The notes beneath the pieces were generated by a model. That model saw only the letters and a list, made by a program, of their open reading frames with translations. It had not been told where the DNA came from and made no database searches. Source: Orientallactaga sibirica (Eukaryota > Chordata > Mammalia > Rodentia > Dipodidae). From it: 64,000 bases of DNA. The stretch's first letter is position 1. Every line of letters starts with the position of its first letter. A program made the position numbers and the translations under genes. Location of the stretch: positions 39,935,001 through 39,999,000 of the forward strand of contig JAEOAD010000015.1 in NCBI GenBank assembly GCA_036365145.1. Direction: 5' to 3'. This document shows positions 22,290 to 32,734 of the stretch, piece after piece.

Positions 22290-22467
22290 GGTGAGGGGAC
22301 TGAAAAACAGCTCCACACTGTCACCCTTAGTAGCCTGAGGAGTTCCCACAATATTTTCAGGTCTTTGACTCAGGCAAACCTAGAATTTATGGCTTCAATG
22401 AAGAAAACAATTTCAAGACTAGCCACTATTTAGCACAATTGGGTTTTATTGAAGATATTTTAATACA
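22290..22467. repeat. Diverged interspersed repeat, relative of 29950-30105
   Basis: By eye this is roughly two-thirds identical over about 150 bases to 29950-30105: 'agtagcctgaggagttcccacaatattttcagg' against 'atcagcctggggaattcttttaatactttaggg', with a shared ending 'aagatattttaatacag/aagatagtttaatacat'. The family was not identified. Confidence 0.5.
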
Positions 22468-22677
22468 GATTTTATCCTGCTACTTTGCTGAAAGTATTTC
22501 TTAGCTCTAGTTTTCTGGCAGACTCTTTAGAGTCTCTTATGTATAGAATCATATCATCTGAAAATAATGATACTTTGGTTTCTTTTCCCATTTGTATTTT
22601 TTTTTTAATTTCCTTCTCTTGCCTTATTGCTCTAGCTAAGACATCAAGCACCATATTGAATGAGAGAGTGGGATTGA

Positions 22678-23215
22678 GGAAATGTCTCAGTGGATAAAGT
22701 GTTGCAAACATGAGGAACTTAGTTCAATCCCATGCTTAAAAAATGTTTGGGGCTGGAGAGATGGCTTAGCAGTTAAGGCACTTGCCTGTGAAGCCTAAGG
22801 ACCCAGCTTCAATTCCCCAGATCCTACCTAAGCCAGATGCACAAGCCAGGTGGCACATGTGTCTGGTGTTCATTTGCAGTGGTTAGAGGCCCTGGAACTC
22901 CCATTTTCTATCTGCCCTTCTCTTTCTCTCTAATAAATAAAAATATGAAAAATATAAAATATTTTGGGTATGGCTGCACAAGCCTGTAACACCAGCATTG
23001 AGGAGGAGAGAGAGGAGAATTGCTGGGGATTGCTGGTCAACCAAGTGAACTGAAAAATGTTGATCTCCAGGATCACTGAGAGACTATGCCTCAGGGAAAT
23101 AGGGCAGAAGGGTGATTTAGAAGGAAACCCAATGTCCTCCTCTGGCCTCCATTCACACATGCATAAACAACACACACCACATACTAAATACACTATAAAA
23201 AAAGAGTAAAAAAAA
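22678..23215 (+). mobile_element. B4 SINE (ID-B1 fusion) split by a B2
   Basis: The ID-like head (aaatgtctcagtggataaagtg) at 22678-22745 and the B1-like half at 22950-23215 (tgtaacaccagcattgagg, cctcctctggcctccattc) are the two parts of a B4. The B2 at 22751-22948 lies between them. Confidence 0.75.
22751..22948 (+). mobile_element. B2 SINE inside B4
   Basis: Short-body B2 (ggctggagagatggcttagc). The related strings aaaatgtttgggg and aaaatattttggg flank it. Confidence 0.92.
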
Positions 23216-24106
23216 AAAGTGGACACCCTTATCCTGTTCCTGATTTTAGTAGAAAGGCTTTGAAGTTTATCTCCATTTAGCAAGATATTGACTATAAGTT
23301 TCTCATCTACAGCCTTTATTATGTTAAGATATGTTTCTTCCAGCCCTAGTTTCTTCAGGACTTTTATCATGAAGGAATTTTGGATTTTGTGAAAGGCCTT
23401 TTGTGCATCTTTTGAGATAATCATATGATTTCTATCCTTGAGTCCATTGATGTGATGACTTATGCTTATTGATTTCACAAATGTTGAATCATTATCTGTG
23501 GAATGACACCAGTTGATCATGAGGAATGAATGACCTTTTGATGTGTTCTTGAATTTAGTTTGCAAGTATTTTATTTACATTATTGGTATCTATGATCATC
23601 ATGGGGATTGGTCTATAATTTTCTTTTTCTGTTGTTTCTGTATCTGGTTTTGTTCTCAGGATGATGTTAGTTTCATAAAATTTGAAACTATTCCTTTCTT
23701 TTCTATTTTCATGGAATAATTTGAAAAGCATTGGCTTTGAATCTGATAGAATTCTGTAGTGAATCTTTCTAAACCGGAGTTTTTTTATTCAGGAGATGTT
23801 TTTATTATTGCTTCAATCTCATTGACTATTATAGATTTGTTTAAATATTTATCTCATCTTAGTTTAACTTTGGCAGGTCACAGGCACCTAGAAGTTCATC
23901 TATTTTTTTAAAATTTTCCAATTTGGTACCATATAAGTTTTAAGGTATGTCCTTAGAATTTTCTGAATTTTTGTTGGTATCTGTTGAAATGTCTCCCTTT
24001 TCATGTCTAATCTTATTATTTTTCATTTGTTTAATTTGGCTAAGGGCTGGTTCATCTTGTTTATCTTTTCAAAGAACAAACTCTTCATTTCATTGATTCT
24101 TTTTAT

Positions 24107-24315
24107 TTATTTTTGTTGTTTATTTTTATTTATTTATTTGAGAACAACAGACAGAGAAAGAGGCAGAGAGAGAGAATGGCACACCAGAGCCTCCAGCCAC
24201 TGCAAATGAATGCCAGACAATGCGCCACCTTGTGCATCTGGCTTACGTGGGTACTGGGGAATCAAGCCTAGGCTTCACAGGCACACGCTAAACTGCTAAG
24301 CCATCTCTCCAGCCC
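24107..24315 (-). mobile_element. B2 SINE with 17-bp target duplication
   Basis: Minus-strand B2 ending ctaagccatctctccagccc. The 17-mer tcattgattctttttat lies at 24090-24106 and 24316-24332, so the L1 target is precisely restored outside it. Confidence 0.96.
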
Positions 24316-24349
24316 TCATTGATTCTTTTTATCGGCTCTTTTTACCATT

Positions 24350-24470
24350 TCTTTTTGTTTGTTTGTTTGTTTTGGTTTTGTCTTTGTTCTGTTTGTTTGT
24401 AATTATTTGTTTTGGTTGTTTTGTTGTTTTGGGTTTTTGGGGGGGGGGTGTTGGTTTTGTTTGTTTTGTT
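24350..24470. repeat. (GTTT)n-rich stretch
   Basis: Runs of gttt/ggtttt and a G9 tract form the expanded poly-A tail of the adjacent minus-strand B1. Confidence 0.85.
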
Positions 24471-24618
24471 TTTTTGAGGTAAGGTCTCACTCTAGCCCAA
24501 GCTGATCTGGAATTTACCATGTACTACTCTCAGACTGATATCAAACTTATGGCAATCCTCCTACCTCTGCCTCCTGAGTTCTGGGATTAAAGGCATGCAC
24601 TATCAGACCCTGCTTTCC
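24470..24618 (-). mobile_element. B1 SINE
   Basis: Minus-strand B1 (ttgaggtaaggtctcactct ... gattaaaggcatgcactatc). Confidence 0.92.
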
Positions 24619-24644
24619 ATTTTGTTTTTTAAAATATTTTTTGA

Positions 24645-25225
24645 CAGGAGAGGTCATGAGCCTTAGGGGTATAAAGCCTGCTCTTGTCTGACTAAATGTG
24701 TATATTATTCCCACCAAGCTGCCCTGAAAGCACTACACTTAATTTTCATATTCACATATTAACACTACTCTCACTTCTGGTTAGAGAAGCTTCTTTTTCA
24801 GATGACGATGACCACTGGGATGACCCAAAAGGCAACATAGTGCTGAGAAGAAAGGATAGAGGAGTGCCCAGCACTGAAACACCTCTGTCACACCCTCCAA
24901 GGCTCAGGGACCATTGCGGAAGAGGGGGCAGATAGAATGGAAGAGCCAAAGGAAGGGTATGACTTCTTACAATGCAACCTCCCAGACAGAAATTGGCCTC
25001 GATATCCATGACCTTGCAGTGCCTAGCAATACCTTCGCAAGACCCTCAAAATAGAAGAAAAAGATGATGACATCAAATTAAAAGAGACTAATGGAGAGAG
25101 GGAGGGGATATGATGGAGATTGGAGTTCTAAAGTGGAATGGGTGGAGGGGAGGGAAATATCATGTGTTTTTTGTATGTAAGTATAGAAGTTGTCAATAAA
25201 AAAATAATTTTTAAAAAACCAAAAA
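24645..25225 (+). mobile_element. Truncated L1 3' UTR with 14-bp target duplication
   Basis: L1 3' UTR from 'aggtcatgagccttagggg' to 'gttgtcaataaaaaaataa'. The 14-mer aaaatattttttga is at 24631-24644 and 25226-25239. It is a 5'-truncated L1 that landed in an older, reversed L1. Confidence 0.94.
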
Positions 25226-25617
25226 AAAATATTTTTTGAGGTGCTTACAATCATTATTAGCAAAGTGCAAATCAAAACCTCCATAAGATACCTCTTTATA
25301 TACACTAGGGATGGTGAAAAAAAAAATAAAATTCTGCCCTGATCTTAATTCTCTCCATCTTTTAGGCTTGGTTATTACAGTTTTTTCAAAGACTTGTTAT
25401 CTATTTGTGATCTCTCTGGTGTTAGAATATCGTCACTAAGAGCTAAATAAGTTTCTGCCTTGGGGCCATTTTCATTGTATCCAATAGGTTTTGACAAATT
25501 GTGCTTTCATTTTCATTTAAATCTAGTGCATTGTTTAACCTCCATGAGTTTGTGTATTTTCTCTTGTTTCTCTTGCTGTTTATTTCTAGCTTTATTTCAT
25601 TGTGATTAAATAAAATG

Positions 25618-25703
25618 CAGGATTCACTATCAAATCCTACCAAACCTTTATATAAGAACTAACACCACAGCTTCTCAAGTTACTTCATAAAATTAAAAAG
25701 AAT
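25618..25703 (+). mobile_element. L1 ORF2 fragment, plus strand, at an inversion junction
   Basis: The text 'taccaaacctttatataagaactaacaccacagcttctc' matches L1 at 37990-38065 in the + direction, while 25240-25617 reads L1 on the - strand. The break falls at about 25617/25618. Confidence 0.75.
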
Positions 25704-25706
25704 TCT

Positions 25707-25845
25707 GTTGGGCATGGTGGCAAACACCTTTAATCCCAGCTCTCAGGAGGCAGAGGTAGAAGGATCACTGTGAGTTCAAGGCCAGCCTGAGAGTACATAG
25801 TGAATTCCAGGTCAGCCTGGGCTAGAGTGAAACCCAACCTGGAAA
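25707..25845 (+). mobile_element. B1 SINE
   Basis: B1 (gttgggcatggtggcaaacacc ... aaacccaacctggaaaaaa). Its tail continues into the GGAAA array. Confidence 0.93.
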
Positions 25846-26288
25846 AAAAGGAAAGGGAAAGGAAAAGGAAAAGGAAAAGAAAGGGAAAGGAAAAAAAGGA
25901 AAAGAAAGGAAAAGGAAAAGAAAGGAAAAGGGAAAGGAAAAGAAAGGGAAAGGAGGAAAAGAAAGGAAAAGGAAAAGAAAGGGAAAGGGAAAGGAAAAGA
26001 AAGGAAAAGAAAAGAAAGGAAAAGGAAAAGGAAAAGAAAGGAAAAGGGAAAGGGAAAGGAAAAGAAAGGGAAAGGGAAAGGAAAAGAAAGGGAAAGGGAA
26101 AGGAAAAGAAAGGGAAAGGGAAAGGAAAAGAAAGGGAAAGGGAAAGGAAAAGAAAGGGGAAAGGAAAGGAAAAGAAAGGGAAAGGAAAAGAAAGGGAAAG
26201 GAAAAGAAAGGGAAAGGAAAAGAAAGGGAAAGGGAAAGGGAAAGGGAAAGGAAAAGAAAGGGAAAGGAAAAGAAAGGGAAAGAAATAA
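25846..26288. repeat. (GGAAA/GGGAAA)n microsatellite, about 440 bp
   Basis: It is a purine-only array of ggaaa, gggaaa and gaaaa units grown from the B1 tail. The long Lys/Glu/Arg and Phe/Pro/Ser frames across it on both strands are products of the repeat, not proteins. Confidence 0.98.
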
Positions 26289-26603
26289 AGTGGAAAACTC
26301 AAATATTTAGAGCCAACCTCATCAATGATAAGGCTTAAAAAACATTCAGTAAAATCAAAAAGGTCAAAACATGAAGCTAGTCATGTGGACTTAGGCAATA
26401 TCTTTTAACATGTTAAGAGCTAGGGAAGATATCCTTACATGTGGAAATGTCTTCCTCAATGTCACTTTAGACCAAAGCTTATTAGTTTTCTAATTTATGA
26501 GTCTAGATTATATTCCCTGTGCTTGTGTGTTTGTCTCGAAGAAAAAAGAAACACAGGTATGTAATAAAAGAAGCATAGAATAGAGCTAGGCTACCTTTTT
26601 CAT
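26289..26603 (+). mobile_element. Probable continuation of old L1 ORF2
   Basis: The order 'agccaacctcatcaatgataagg', 'aacattcagtaaaatcaaaaagg' resembles the L1 RT segment 'gccaacataattctaaatgg ... cactaaaatcagg'. The match fades after about 26400. Confidence 0.4.
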
Positions 26604-26700
26604 TTCTGGGACAAAATACCTGACTAAAAAAAAACAGTAGAAGGGGGAAAAAAGGTCTTATTCTGGCTTATAACTGAAGGTTACAATCTGTTAGGGACTC
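26604..26700 (-). mobile_element. Class III-like LTR, fragment
   Basis: The text 'gggacaaaatacctgact ... aaaggtcttattctggcttat' matches the R-U5 end of the LTR family at 51311 in the same orientation, then diverges. Confidence 0.45.
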
Positions 26701-28504
26701 AGAGCTCTGTACCAATCTCCCCCTCCCAGTTGGCCATAGCTGGGACTTCAAAGGCCTTGCTCCCCTACTGGTGGTCTCCAGGCCACCAGGCCACACCTTC
26801 CAAAGCCCTTTCCTCACAGCAAAGCCTTCCTCAGACACTCCTCCCTCTCTCTCTCTTCCTTAGCTTCTTGATCTAAGGTTCATGTCCTGTCCTATCTCCC
26901 TCTACCAGCCTCTCTGCCTCTCACAGTCTCTTTCCATCTCTCCCCTCTCCTTATCTCCCTCTCTTCATCTCTGTGCACACTTTTCCTTCCTCTCTCTTCT
27001 ATTTATTCTTTCTCTCCTGTTACTTTTCCTCTGTTCACACTATTTTTCCACTTCTCAGTTCAGAGTCCAGTTTGGCTTTTCCATGGCTCCCTACCACCTT
27101 TTACTCTTCCACCTCAAGTTTTCCAAAGTTCCATTACAGCTGCCTTGATCCCAGCTTCTGTTCTCTGCCCACTCTGAACCTCACAAGAAATAAACTTCCC
27201 TATATCTACTTCTGTGTCTCAGAACCTTTATGCCGAACCTAACATTGCCCATCATGGCAGGAAAGCCAGTGGTCATCTAGCGTTCTGCTTTTTATCCAGT
27301 CCTGGAACCCAGCCCATAATAGTGTCACCCACAGTGAAGGAGGATCTTCCCACCTCAGTTAACCCAATCAAGATAGTCTCTCTCAGACATACCCAGAGGC
27401 TAACCTCATCTAGATGATTCCTCAAAAGGCATGTCCCAAGGCTCATTTCCTAGGTGGCCCTAGGTCATGTCAAGTTGAGAAACAATATATAACGTCACAG
27501 ATGTTCATTTTGCTACTGAGCTCCCTTCCTGCATCAAATGTCCTGGTTCCATCCAATGTAGCCATTAACCGGGCATGGGGTGTCCTCCATAGCTCCACTG
27601 GCTATTTTTCCCTTTCAAGACCAGGCAATGCCACCCATCCAGTGTCAGCCATTAACCAAGCATAAAGTATCCCCGAGATGGGACTTTTAGGAATTCAAAC
27701 ACAAACTAAATTCAAGCTTGTGTCTGTTATACCAAAGAATTGAAATAAAGCAAGAAAGAGATGGATTCTTTTAGTGAATTATTACATTTTATTTCATAAA
27801 ATCCAGAAACCAATAGGTGAGGAGTAGGTACATCCATGGGATCTAAGGGCCCATGTCAATTCCATGGGCCTAGGGGAAAATGTGAAAAAGAGAGGCTTTT
27901 AAAAATAAGTCGACAACACATTATCCTTTCCCAACCCAGCAGCAGCCAAGCTGACAGGGTGGGAAGGACAGTACCTTACTGGTGACAAAAGCCTTGAGTG
28001 CTGAGAGACAAGCATCCCACAAGCTGGAAAAGAGGAAAATAAAGTTCACCACAAGCCTTGTGAGCAGCCAGGCTTTTTATCCTGGATCTGGGCTGAATAT
28101 AGAAGAAATCAGCATACCTGGGTGCAGTGTCTGGAAGGGGCCAGTCCCAAACTCCACACTCACCTAAGTAATTCCAAATCTGTGGCAGCTGCTGCAGACA
28201 ACAGGGTGAATGTATGATGTTAAGCAGCAGCAGCCTATTTTACCTTCACTTGGCAGACAGGAATTGAGGTCCATCTCCTGTGGGTCTTCCTGTCTAACTG
28301 CCTCCCCATAATGCTATACAGCTCCTTCTCAGTCTCCACAGATGCAGGGGCTATTTTTTCCCTTACCAGATGTCCCTGGAAATTTTGCCAACATGGATCA
28401 GACACCGTCATACCATAGGTCTTTCCAGTTCAAATTTTAAAGGTATTGAAACACACAGCAACCGGATTTTTGAAAACTTCTCATGAAATAAGAATGCACA
28501 GAGA
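26701..28504. other. Intergenic sequence, possibly LTR-derived in part
   Basis: There is a CT-rich stretch at 26830-27030. A degenerate direct repeat, 'gccattaaccgggcatggggtgtcc' near 27562 and 'gccattaaccaagcataaagtatcc' near 27648, lies about 86 bases apart. A minus-strand TATA-like ggataaaaagcc at about 28071-28082 could belong to an LTR. No coding function is supported. Confidence 0.35.
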
Positions 28505-28505
28505 G

Positions 28506-28655
28506 CTAGGTGTGGTGGCACATGCCTTTAATCCCAGCACTCAGGAGACAGAGATAAGAGGATTGCTGTGAGTTCGTGGCCTGAAACTACATAGCAAGTT
28601 CCAGGTCACCTTGGGCTAGAGTGAGACCCTACCTTGAAAAACAAAAAACAAAGGG
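28506..28655 (+). mobile_element. B1 SINE
   Basis: Full-length B1 (gctaggtgtggtggcacatgc ... accctaccttgaaaaac). Confidence 0.92.
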
Positions 28656-28661
28656 GGGGGG

Positions 28662-28880
28662 AGAGCTAGAGAGATGGTTTAGCAATTAAGGCACTGCCTG
28701 CAAAGACAAAGGACCCATGTTCGACTCTCCAGATCTCATGTAAGCCAGACACACAAAGGTGAGGCAAGTGCAAGGTCATACATGCCCACTAGGTGGCACA
28801 TACATCTGGAGTTCAATTGTAGTGGCTGAGGCCCTTGCGTGCCAATTGTCTCTCTCTCCCTCTCTCAAAAAAAAAAAAAA
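28662..28880 (+). mobile_element. B2 SINE
   Basis: B2 directly follows the B1 tail. The 12-mers gaatgcacagag (before the B1) and gaatgcatagag (after the B2) bracket the pair. Confidence 0.9.
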
Positions 28881-29434
28881 GAATGCATAGAGCCTAAATT
28901 TATCTATTTGGCCCTGAAAGTTATGGAAGTTCCTTCCTTAAAGTGTCAGAGTTCCCTTCATTGAGGCTACAAAGCAAACTGGTAAAATAACACTAAGGAG
29001 GGAAAGTTCCCTTTGCCTAAGTTTACTAGCTTCAGAGAGCAGCTAGAATAGGAGCAGCAGCAAGCACCTTCAGGAGACAGACAGGGAAAGAAAAGAGTTC
29101 ATCTTTAAAATTTCAGGGTCAAGAGAGAGTATAGAAGTTCATATTCCTAATGTGTTTGTATCCCAAATGAGCTGCTGCGGAGAGTAGCTCTCTCAGTTCT
29201 CACCAAAGTGAGTCCAACCATATCTCAGAGCTGTTCTCCTGGAGGCAGGAAAGTGGCTTAGGACATCTGGAAGATCAGGCATTATGATGATGTCCCTCCC
29301 CCTACCCAGGCAGAAAAGCTGTGCTTTATACCCTCTAACCCAGGAATGAGATATAGATAAGTCTAGGGGATTTCTATCTTTGGTATTTATGGCACCATCA
29401 AATAATATGTCAGTTTATGGCCAGAAAACAGAAG
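28881..29434. other. Intergenic sequence, unassigned
   Basis: No open frame above background and no recognised repeat. Confidence 0.4.
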
Positions 29435-29439
29435 CAAAG

Positions 29440-29832
29440 TGTGGTAGTTTGAATATATGTCCCCCAATATATTCAGTGTTTTATTAGTTATAGTTTGCAT
29501 CTGCAATCACCTTGCTAGAGGCAATGTCACTGGGGGCCGGTCTTAAGGTGTTAATGGTGTGGGTTTGAGATTCCATTGTAAAGATATGCAAATGTGCCTA
29601 GCAGGAGTTCCTGAAGTGTGCTGTGTGACCTTTTGGCTGTAGTTTTGCTCTGTGTGCTGTGGTGGCTGGTTGGCTTTTTCTCTCTCTGCTTGGCCCTGTG
29701 GAGAGCAGGCCACTTCTCTTGCCATTATGAAACTTCCCCTGGATCTGTAAGCTTCAATAAATAATATCCCTTCCTCCATAACTGTGCCTGGTCTGGAAGT
29801 TCATCTCAGTGAACCTGAAGCTGTCTGTTACA
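29440..29832 (+). mobile_element. Class III-like solo LTR with 5-bp target duplication
   Basis: The block starts tgtggtagtttgaat and ends ctgtctgttaca (TG...CA). It has AATAAA at 29756-29761. The 5-mer caaag abuts both ends (29435-29439 and 29833-29837). Five-base duplications fit ERVL/MaLR-type elements. Confidence 0.8.
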
Positions 29833-29949
29833 CAAAGAAACCAAGGTAATTTGCAAACCAAGAGTACAGCAAGAAAACAGCTAAGTAACAGTCAGGGAAA
29901 CTCACCAATACTATTTCAGAGGGATCCAGGATGAACCCCTGGGATGTCA

Positions 29950-30105
29950 GAGGAGAGGAGACAAAGACACTGTTCCATATTGCCACCTTCATCAGCCTGG
30001 GGAATTCTTTTAATACTTTAGGGGCCTCAATTCAGGCAGAAAAGGATTTTAGAACTACCCCATACAGGGTTGTACTAAAGATAGTTTAATACATTATTTT
30101 AAGTA
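29950..30105. repeat. Diverged interspersed repeat, relative of 22290-22467
   Basis: See the partner copy at 22290-22467. The shared order of words extends from 'gaggagacaaagac' to 'aagatagtttaatacat'. Confidence 0.5.
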
Positions 30106-30365
30106 TGAGGATTAAGAATACAAGAGGCACTCAAGAACAGTAAGGTACATCCCAAAGTACAGGTATAGGCTTCTCTAGGAAAAAACACAGAAAGTAAGAC
30201 AAATCCAAGTGCAGCTATGGCTCCTCAAGGGAGAGTCACAATTAAGTGTCTTAGCATTGGGTATAGATCCCATTTTAGTACCTCTCAAGTTAAAGCTCAA
30301 AGGGATACTAAGAAACCTTTTTTGTCCTTTTCCTCTTCTTTTTGATAAGTAGGATTGTAGGGTGA
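30106..30365. other. Intergenic sequence, unassigned
   Basis: No recognised features. Confidence 0.35.
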
Positions 30366-30518
30366 GCCAGGTATGGTGGTATACACCTTTAATCCTAGCA
30401 CTAGGGAGACATAAGTAGGAGGATCACTATAAGTTTGAGGCCAGTCTGGAACTACAGAGTGAGTTCCAGGTCAACCTGAGCTAGAGTGGGACCTTGCTTT
30501 AAAACAAACAAAAAGAAA
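30366..30518 (+). mobile_element. B1 SINE
   Basis: Diverged B1 (gccaggtatggtggtatacacc ...) with near-duplicate flanks gattgtagggtga / gattatagaatga. Confidence 0.9.
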
Positions 30519-31129
30519 AGATTATAGAATGACTCCAGAGATACCTTGAATGAAGTTACAATCTGATAAAGTAAAACCAGAAGTTACTAGTGTTGCACTA
30601 GGTCCAAGAAAGAATCCCAGAAAATTATGGCTTACACCTAGGAAGGGACAAGGGCCTTAAACAGTTGTTAATTGTACTAGAATTCGTGATTCTGGGCTAG
30701 CAAGAGACTTCAACAAGACTCCAGACTGAGGGGCTTCCTTATCCTTCTCCTGTCACCAAAATTTTCCATTTTTCCATCCTGCCTCAAGATGAGTGAGAAA
30801 CATTGGAACCTGGAAACAACCACAGAGAAGGGCACGGATCAGAGCAAGAGCTAGGGCAGCAATACTGAGGGGAGCAAGGTGGACGAGTCTGTGAGCTCTA
30901 CAGCAAACCCTGGGGCCTGCAGGAAGACCTAAAGCCCAGGCTATAGGGCCCCTATAGCTTCCCCTCAGGAACTCTTCTTCTTCCTAGGCCCAGCCTGGGA
31001 AGCCACTTAGGTCCACGTTACCCCAAATCACCTCCCTCCTGAAATTACCTCCACCATAAGCCTCTCCTTATCACCAAGAGCACAATAACCTCTAGAGCAC
31101 CAAGGTCTTCAGCTGGGGGTTTTCATTTA
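30519..31129. other. Intergenic sequence, unassigned
   Basis: GC content is somewhat higher than neighbouring stretches. No splice-bounded frame or repeat was recognised. Confidence 0.35.
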
Positions 31130-31235
31130 ACCTTTATAACACACCCTCCATAGTCAAACTTATCCTCACTTTGCCAAAAGGGAAACTGAGGCTCAGAGAG
31201 GTACAAACAGTACCCTAAAGTGACTCAGGTGGACT
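31130..31235 (-). mobile_element. MIR SINE relic
   Basis: The text gggaaactgaggctcagagagg, preceded by 'cctcactttgcca', is the reversed MIR core. Confidence 0.7.
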
Positions 31236-31326
31236 TACCCAAAGGAACCTAAATATAAGAACTATTTTTCCCCTTTGCCATTTTTAAGTGTGTGTGAACC
31301 AGTTGTGCATGAGTGAGTAAACCGCT

Positions 31327-31328
<2 letters not shown>

Positions 31329-31364
<36 letters not shown>
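31329..31364. repeat. (TG)n microsatellite
   Basis: A run of about 17 TG units. Confidence 0.98.
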
Positions 31365-31367
<3 letters not shown>

Positions 31368-31523
31368 CTCTCTGGACTGTGCGCTCCATGCTCAATGAAC
31401 ACAAAAAGCTGATCAGCCTCATGATGGTACCCATAGTGAATATTTGCAAAGATCCCAAAGACAGACCACTCTGGACCAGTACTGTCATTTTATAGGTAAT
31501 AGGATATTCTCTCTCTCTCTTCA

Positions 31524-31590
31524 TATATATATATACATACAGACACACACACACACACACAGATACATATATACACACACACACACAGAT

Positions 31591-31628
<38 letters not shown>

Positions 31629-31730
31629 AGACACACACACACACACACAGATACACACACACACACAGATACATATACACACACACATATATACATATAT
31701 ACACATATATATGTATGTATATATATGGTT
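31524..31730. repeat. (CA)n/(TA)n/CACAGATA compound microsatellite
   Basis: Alternating CA and TA tracts with repeated cagatacata modules. Frames across it give only Cys/Val/Tyr or Thr/His repeats. Confidence 0.97.
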
Positions 31731-31852
31731 CTATGGTATATGTACATAGAGAAATGTTGGTATATTATATAAATATATCAAATATTTATCAATATATATT
31801 TATATAAATAAATCTCTCTAAATATACATGCTAAGAAATATATATTTTAGAC

Positions 31853-31993
31853 GGGCGTGGTGGCGCATGCCTTTCATCCCAGCACTCGGGAGGCAGAGGT
31901 AGGAGGATTGCCGTGAGTTCAAGGCCACCCTGAGACTACATAGTTAATTCCAGGTCAGCCTAGACCAGAGTGAAACCCTACCTCGAAAAACCA

Positions 31994-31998
<5 letters not shown>
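31853..31998 (+). mobile_element. B1 SINE, young
   Basis: Near-consensus B1 (cgggcgtggtggcgcatgcc ... accctacctcgaaaaacc). The tail runs into the next microsatellite. Confidence 0.95.

Positions 31999-32002
<4 letters not shown>

Positions 32003-32081
<79 letters not shown>
32003..32081. repeat. (AT)n(TG)n microsatellite
   Basis: About 14 AT units pass directly into about 25 TG units. Confidence 0.98.
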
Positions 32082-32084
<3 letters not shown>

Positions 32085-32122
32085 ATGTAGTATATATTTA
32101 ATATATGTAAGAAATTATATAT

Positions 32123-32141
32123 AGGTAGGTAGGTAGGTAGG

Positions 32142-32180
<39 letters not shown>
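32123..32180. repeat. (TAGG)n(TAGA)n microsatellite
   Basis: Five TAGG units are followed by about nine TAGA units. Confidence 0.98.
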
Positions 32181-32181
<1 letters not shown>

Positions 32182-32303
32182 GGGTTTCATGTAGCCTAAG
32201 CTGGCCTCAAACTCAATATGCAGCTGAGAATGACCTTGAGTTTATGATCCACCTGACTCATCTTCCAAGCACTGAGATTATAGACATGATGTGCAGTTGT
32301 ATG
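32181..32303 (-). mobile_element. B1-related SINE relic
   Basis: The text 'agggtttcatgtagcctaagctggcctcaaactca' and 'gagattatagacatgatgtgc' is a diverged minus-strand B1. The neighbouring TAGA array probably grew from its tail. Confidence 0.7.
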
Positions 32304-32734
32304 GCAACTTCCTCTGAATTGAAACATTCCATCCTGGAGGGAAGCTGATCAAGATTTAGAAAGGAAATGAGAACAGACTGTAGACAACTTACAAGGCTTG
32401 GGAAGTTCCTGAAATTTTCTAGATCCTTAAGGTATAAAAGTAGTAACAACTGCTGTGGAGAAAATCAGCAGAGCTGCCTGGAGTCAAGCATAGAGCTCTC
32501 ATTGTAGAGCTTCTGTGAGTTGTCAGCTATGGATGGGCTCTTCAGTGGTGCAGCTGCCTTTAAGTCATCTATGCGCCTGGAAGTGACCCTTCACTCATAC
32601 TCCTACAAATAACCCCCATGAACTCACCAAGCTAGAGCTAGGTGGAATTATTTCTTTGGTCTGCCCTGGGCCCCACCTGGGGTGAATAGATTTTTGTTCA
32701 TGTTTTGTCAGGATAAGTTAACATATGGGCCACT
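32304..32734. other. Intergenic sequence, unassigned
   Basis: No recognised gene or repeat. Confidence 0.4.

Larger units (their letters stand above)
22468..25617 (-). mobile_element. L1 ORF2 (endonuclease end to RT), reversed, with nested insertions
   Basis: L1 ORF2 runs leftward: the C-terminal endonuclease/linker at 25240-25617, the linker to RT at 23215-24640, and the RT catalytic region at 22472-22670. There the metal-binding box reads Phe-Ser-Asp-Asp in place of Phe-Ala-Asp-Asp. Insertions are B4/B2 (22678-23215), B2 (24107-24315), B1 (24470-24618) and an L1 3' UTR (24645-25225). Stops break every frame. Confidence 0.85.

Noticed and set aside
22930..23565. 211-codon minus-strand frame
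   Set aside because: The frame joins L1 RT sequence to a B4/B2 by chance. No single protein is encoded.
25730..26302. Long Lys/Glu/Arg frame on + (25800-26288) and Phe/Pro/Ser frame on - (25730-26302)
   Set aside because: Both read through the GGAAA array and the B1. The repeat has no stops by composition.
31249..31749. Cys/Val-rich and Thr/His-rich frames of up to 151 codons
   Set aside because: They are translations of CA/TG microsatellites.
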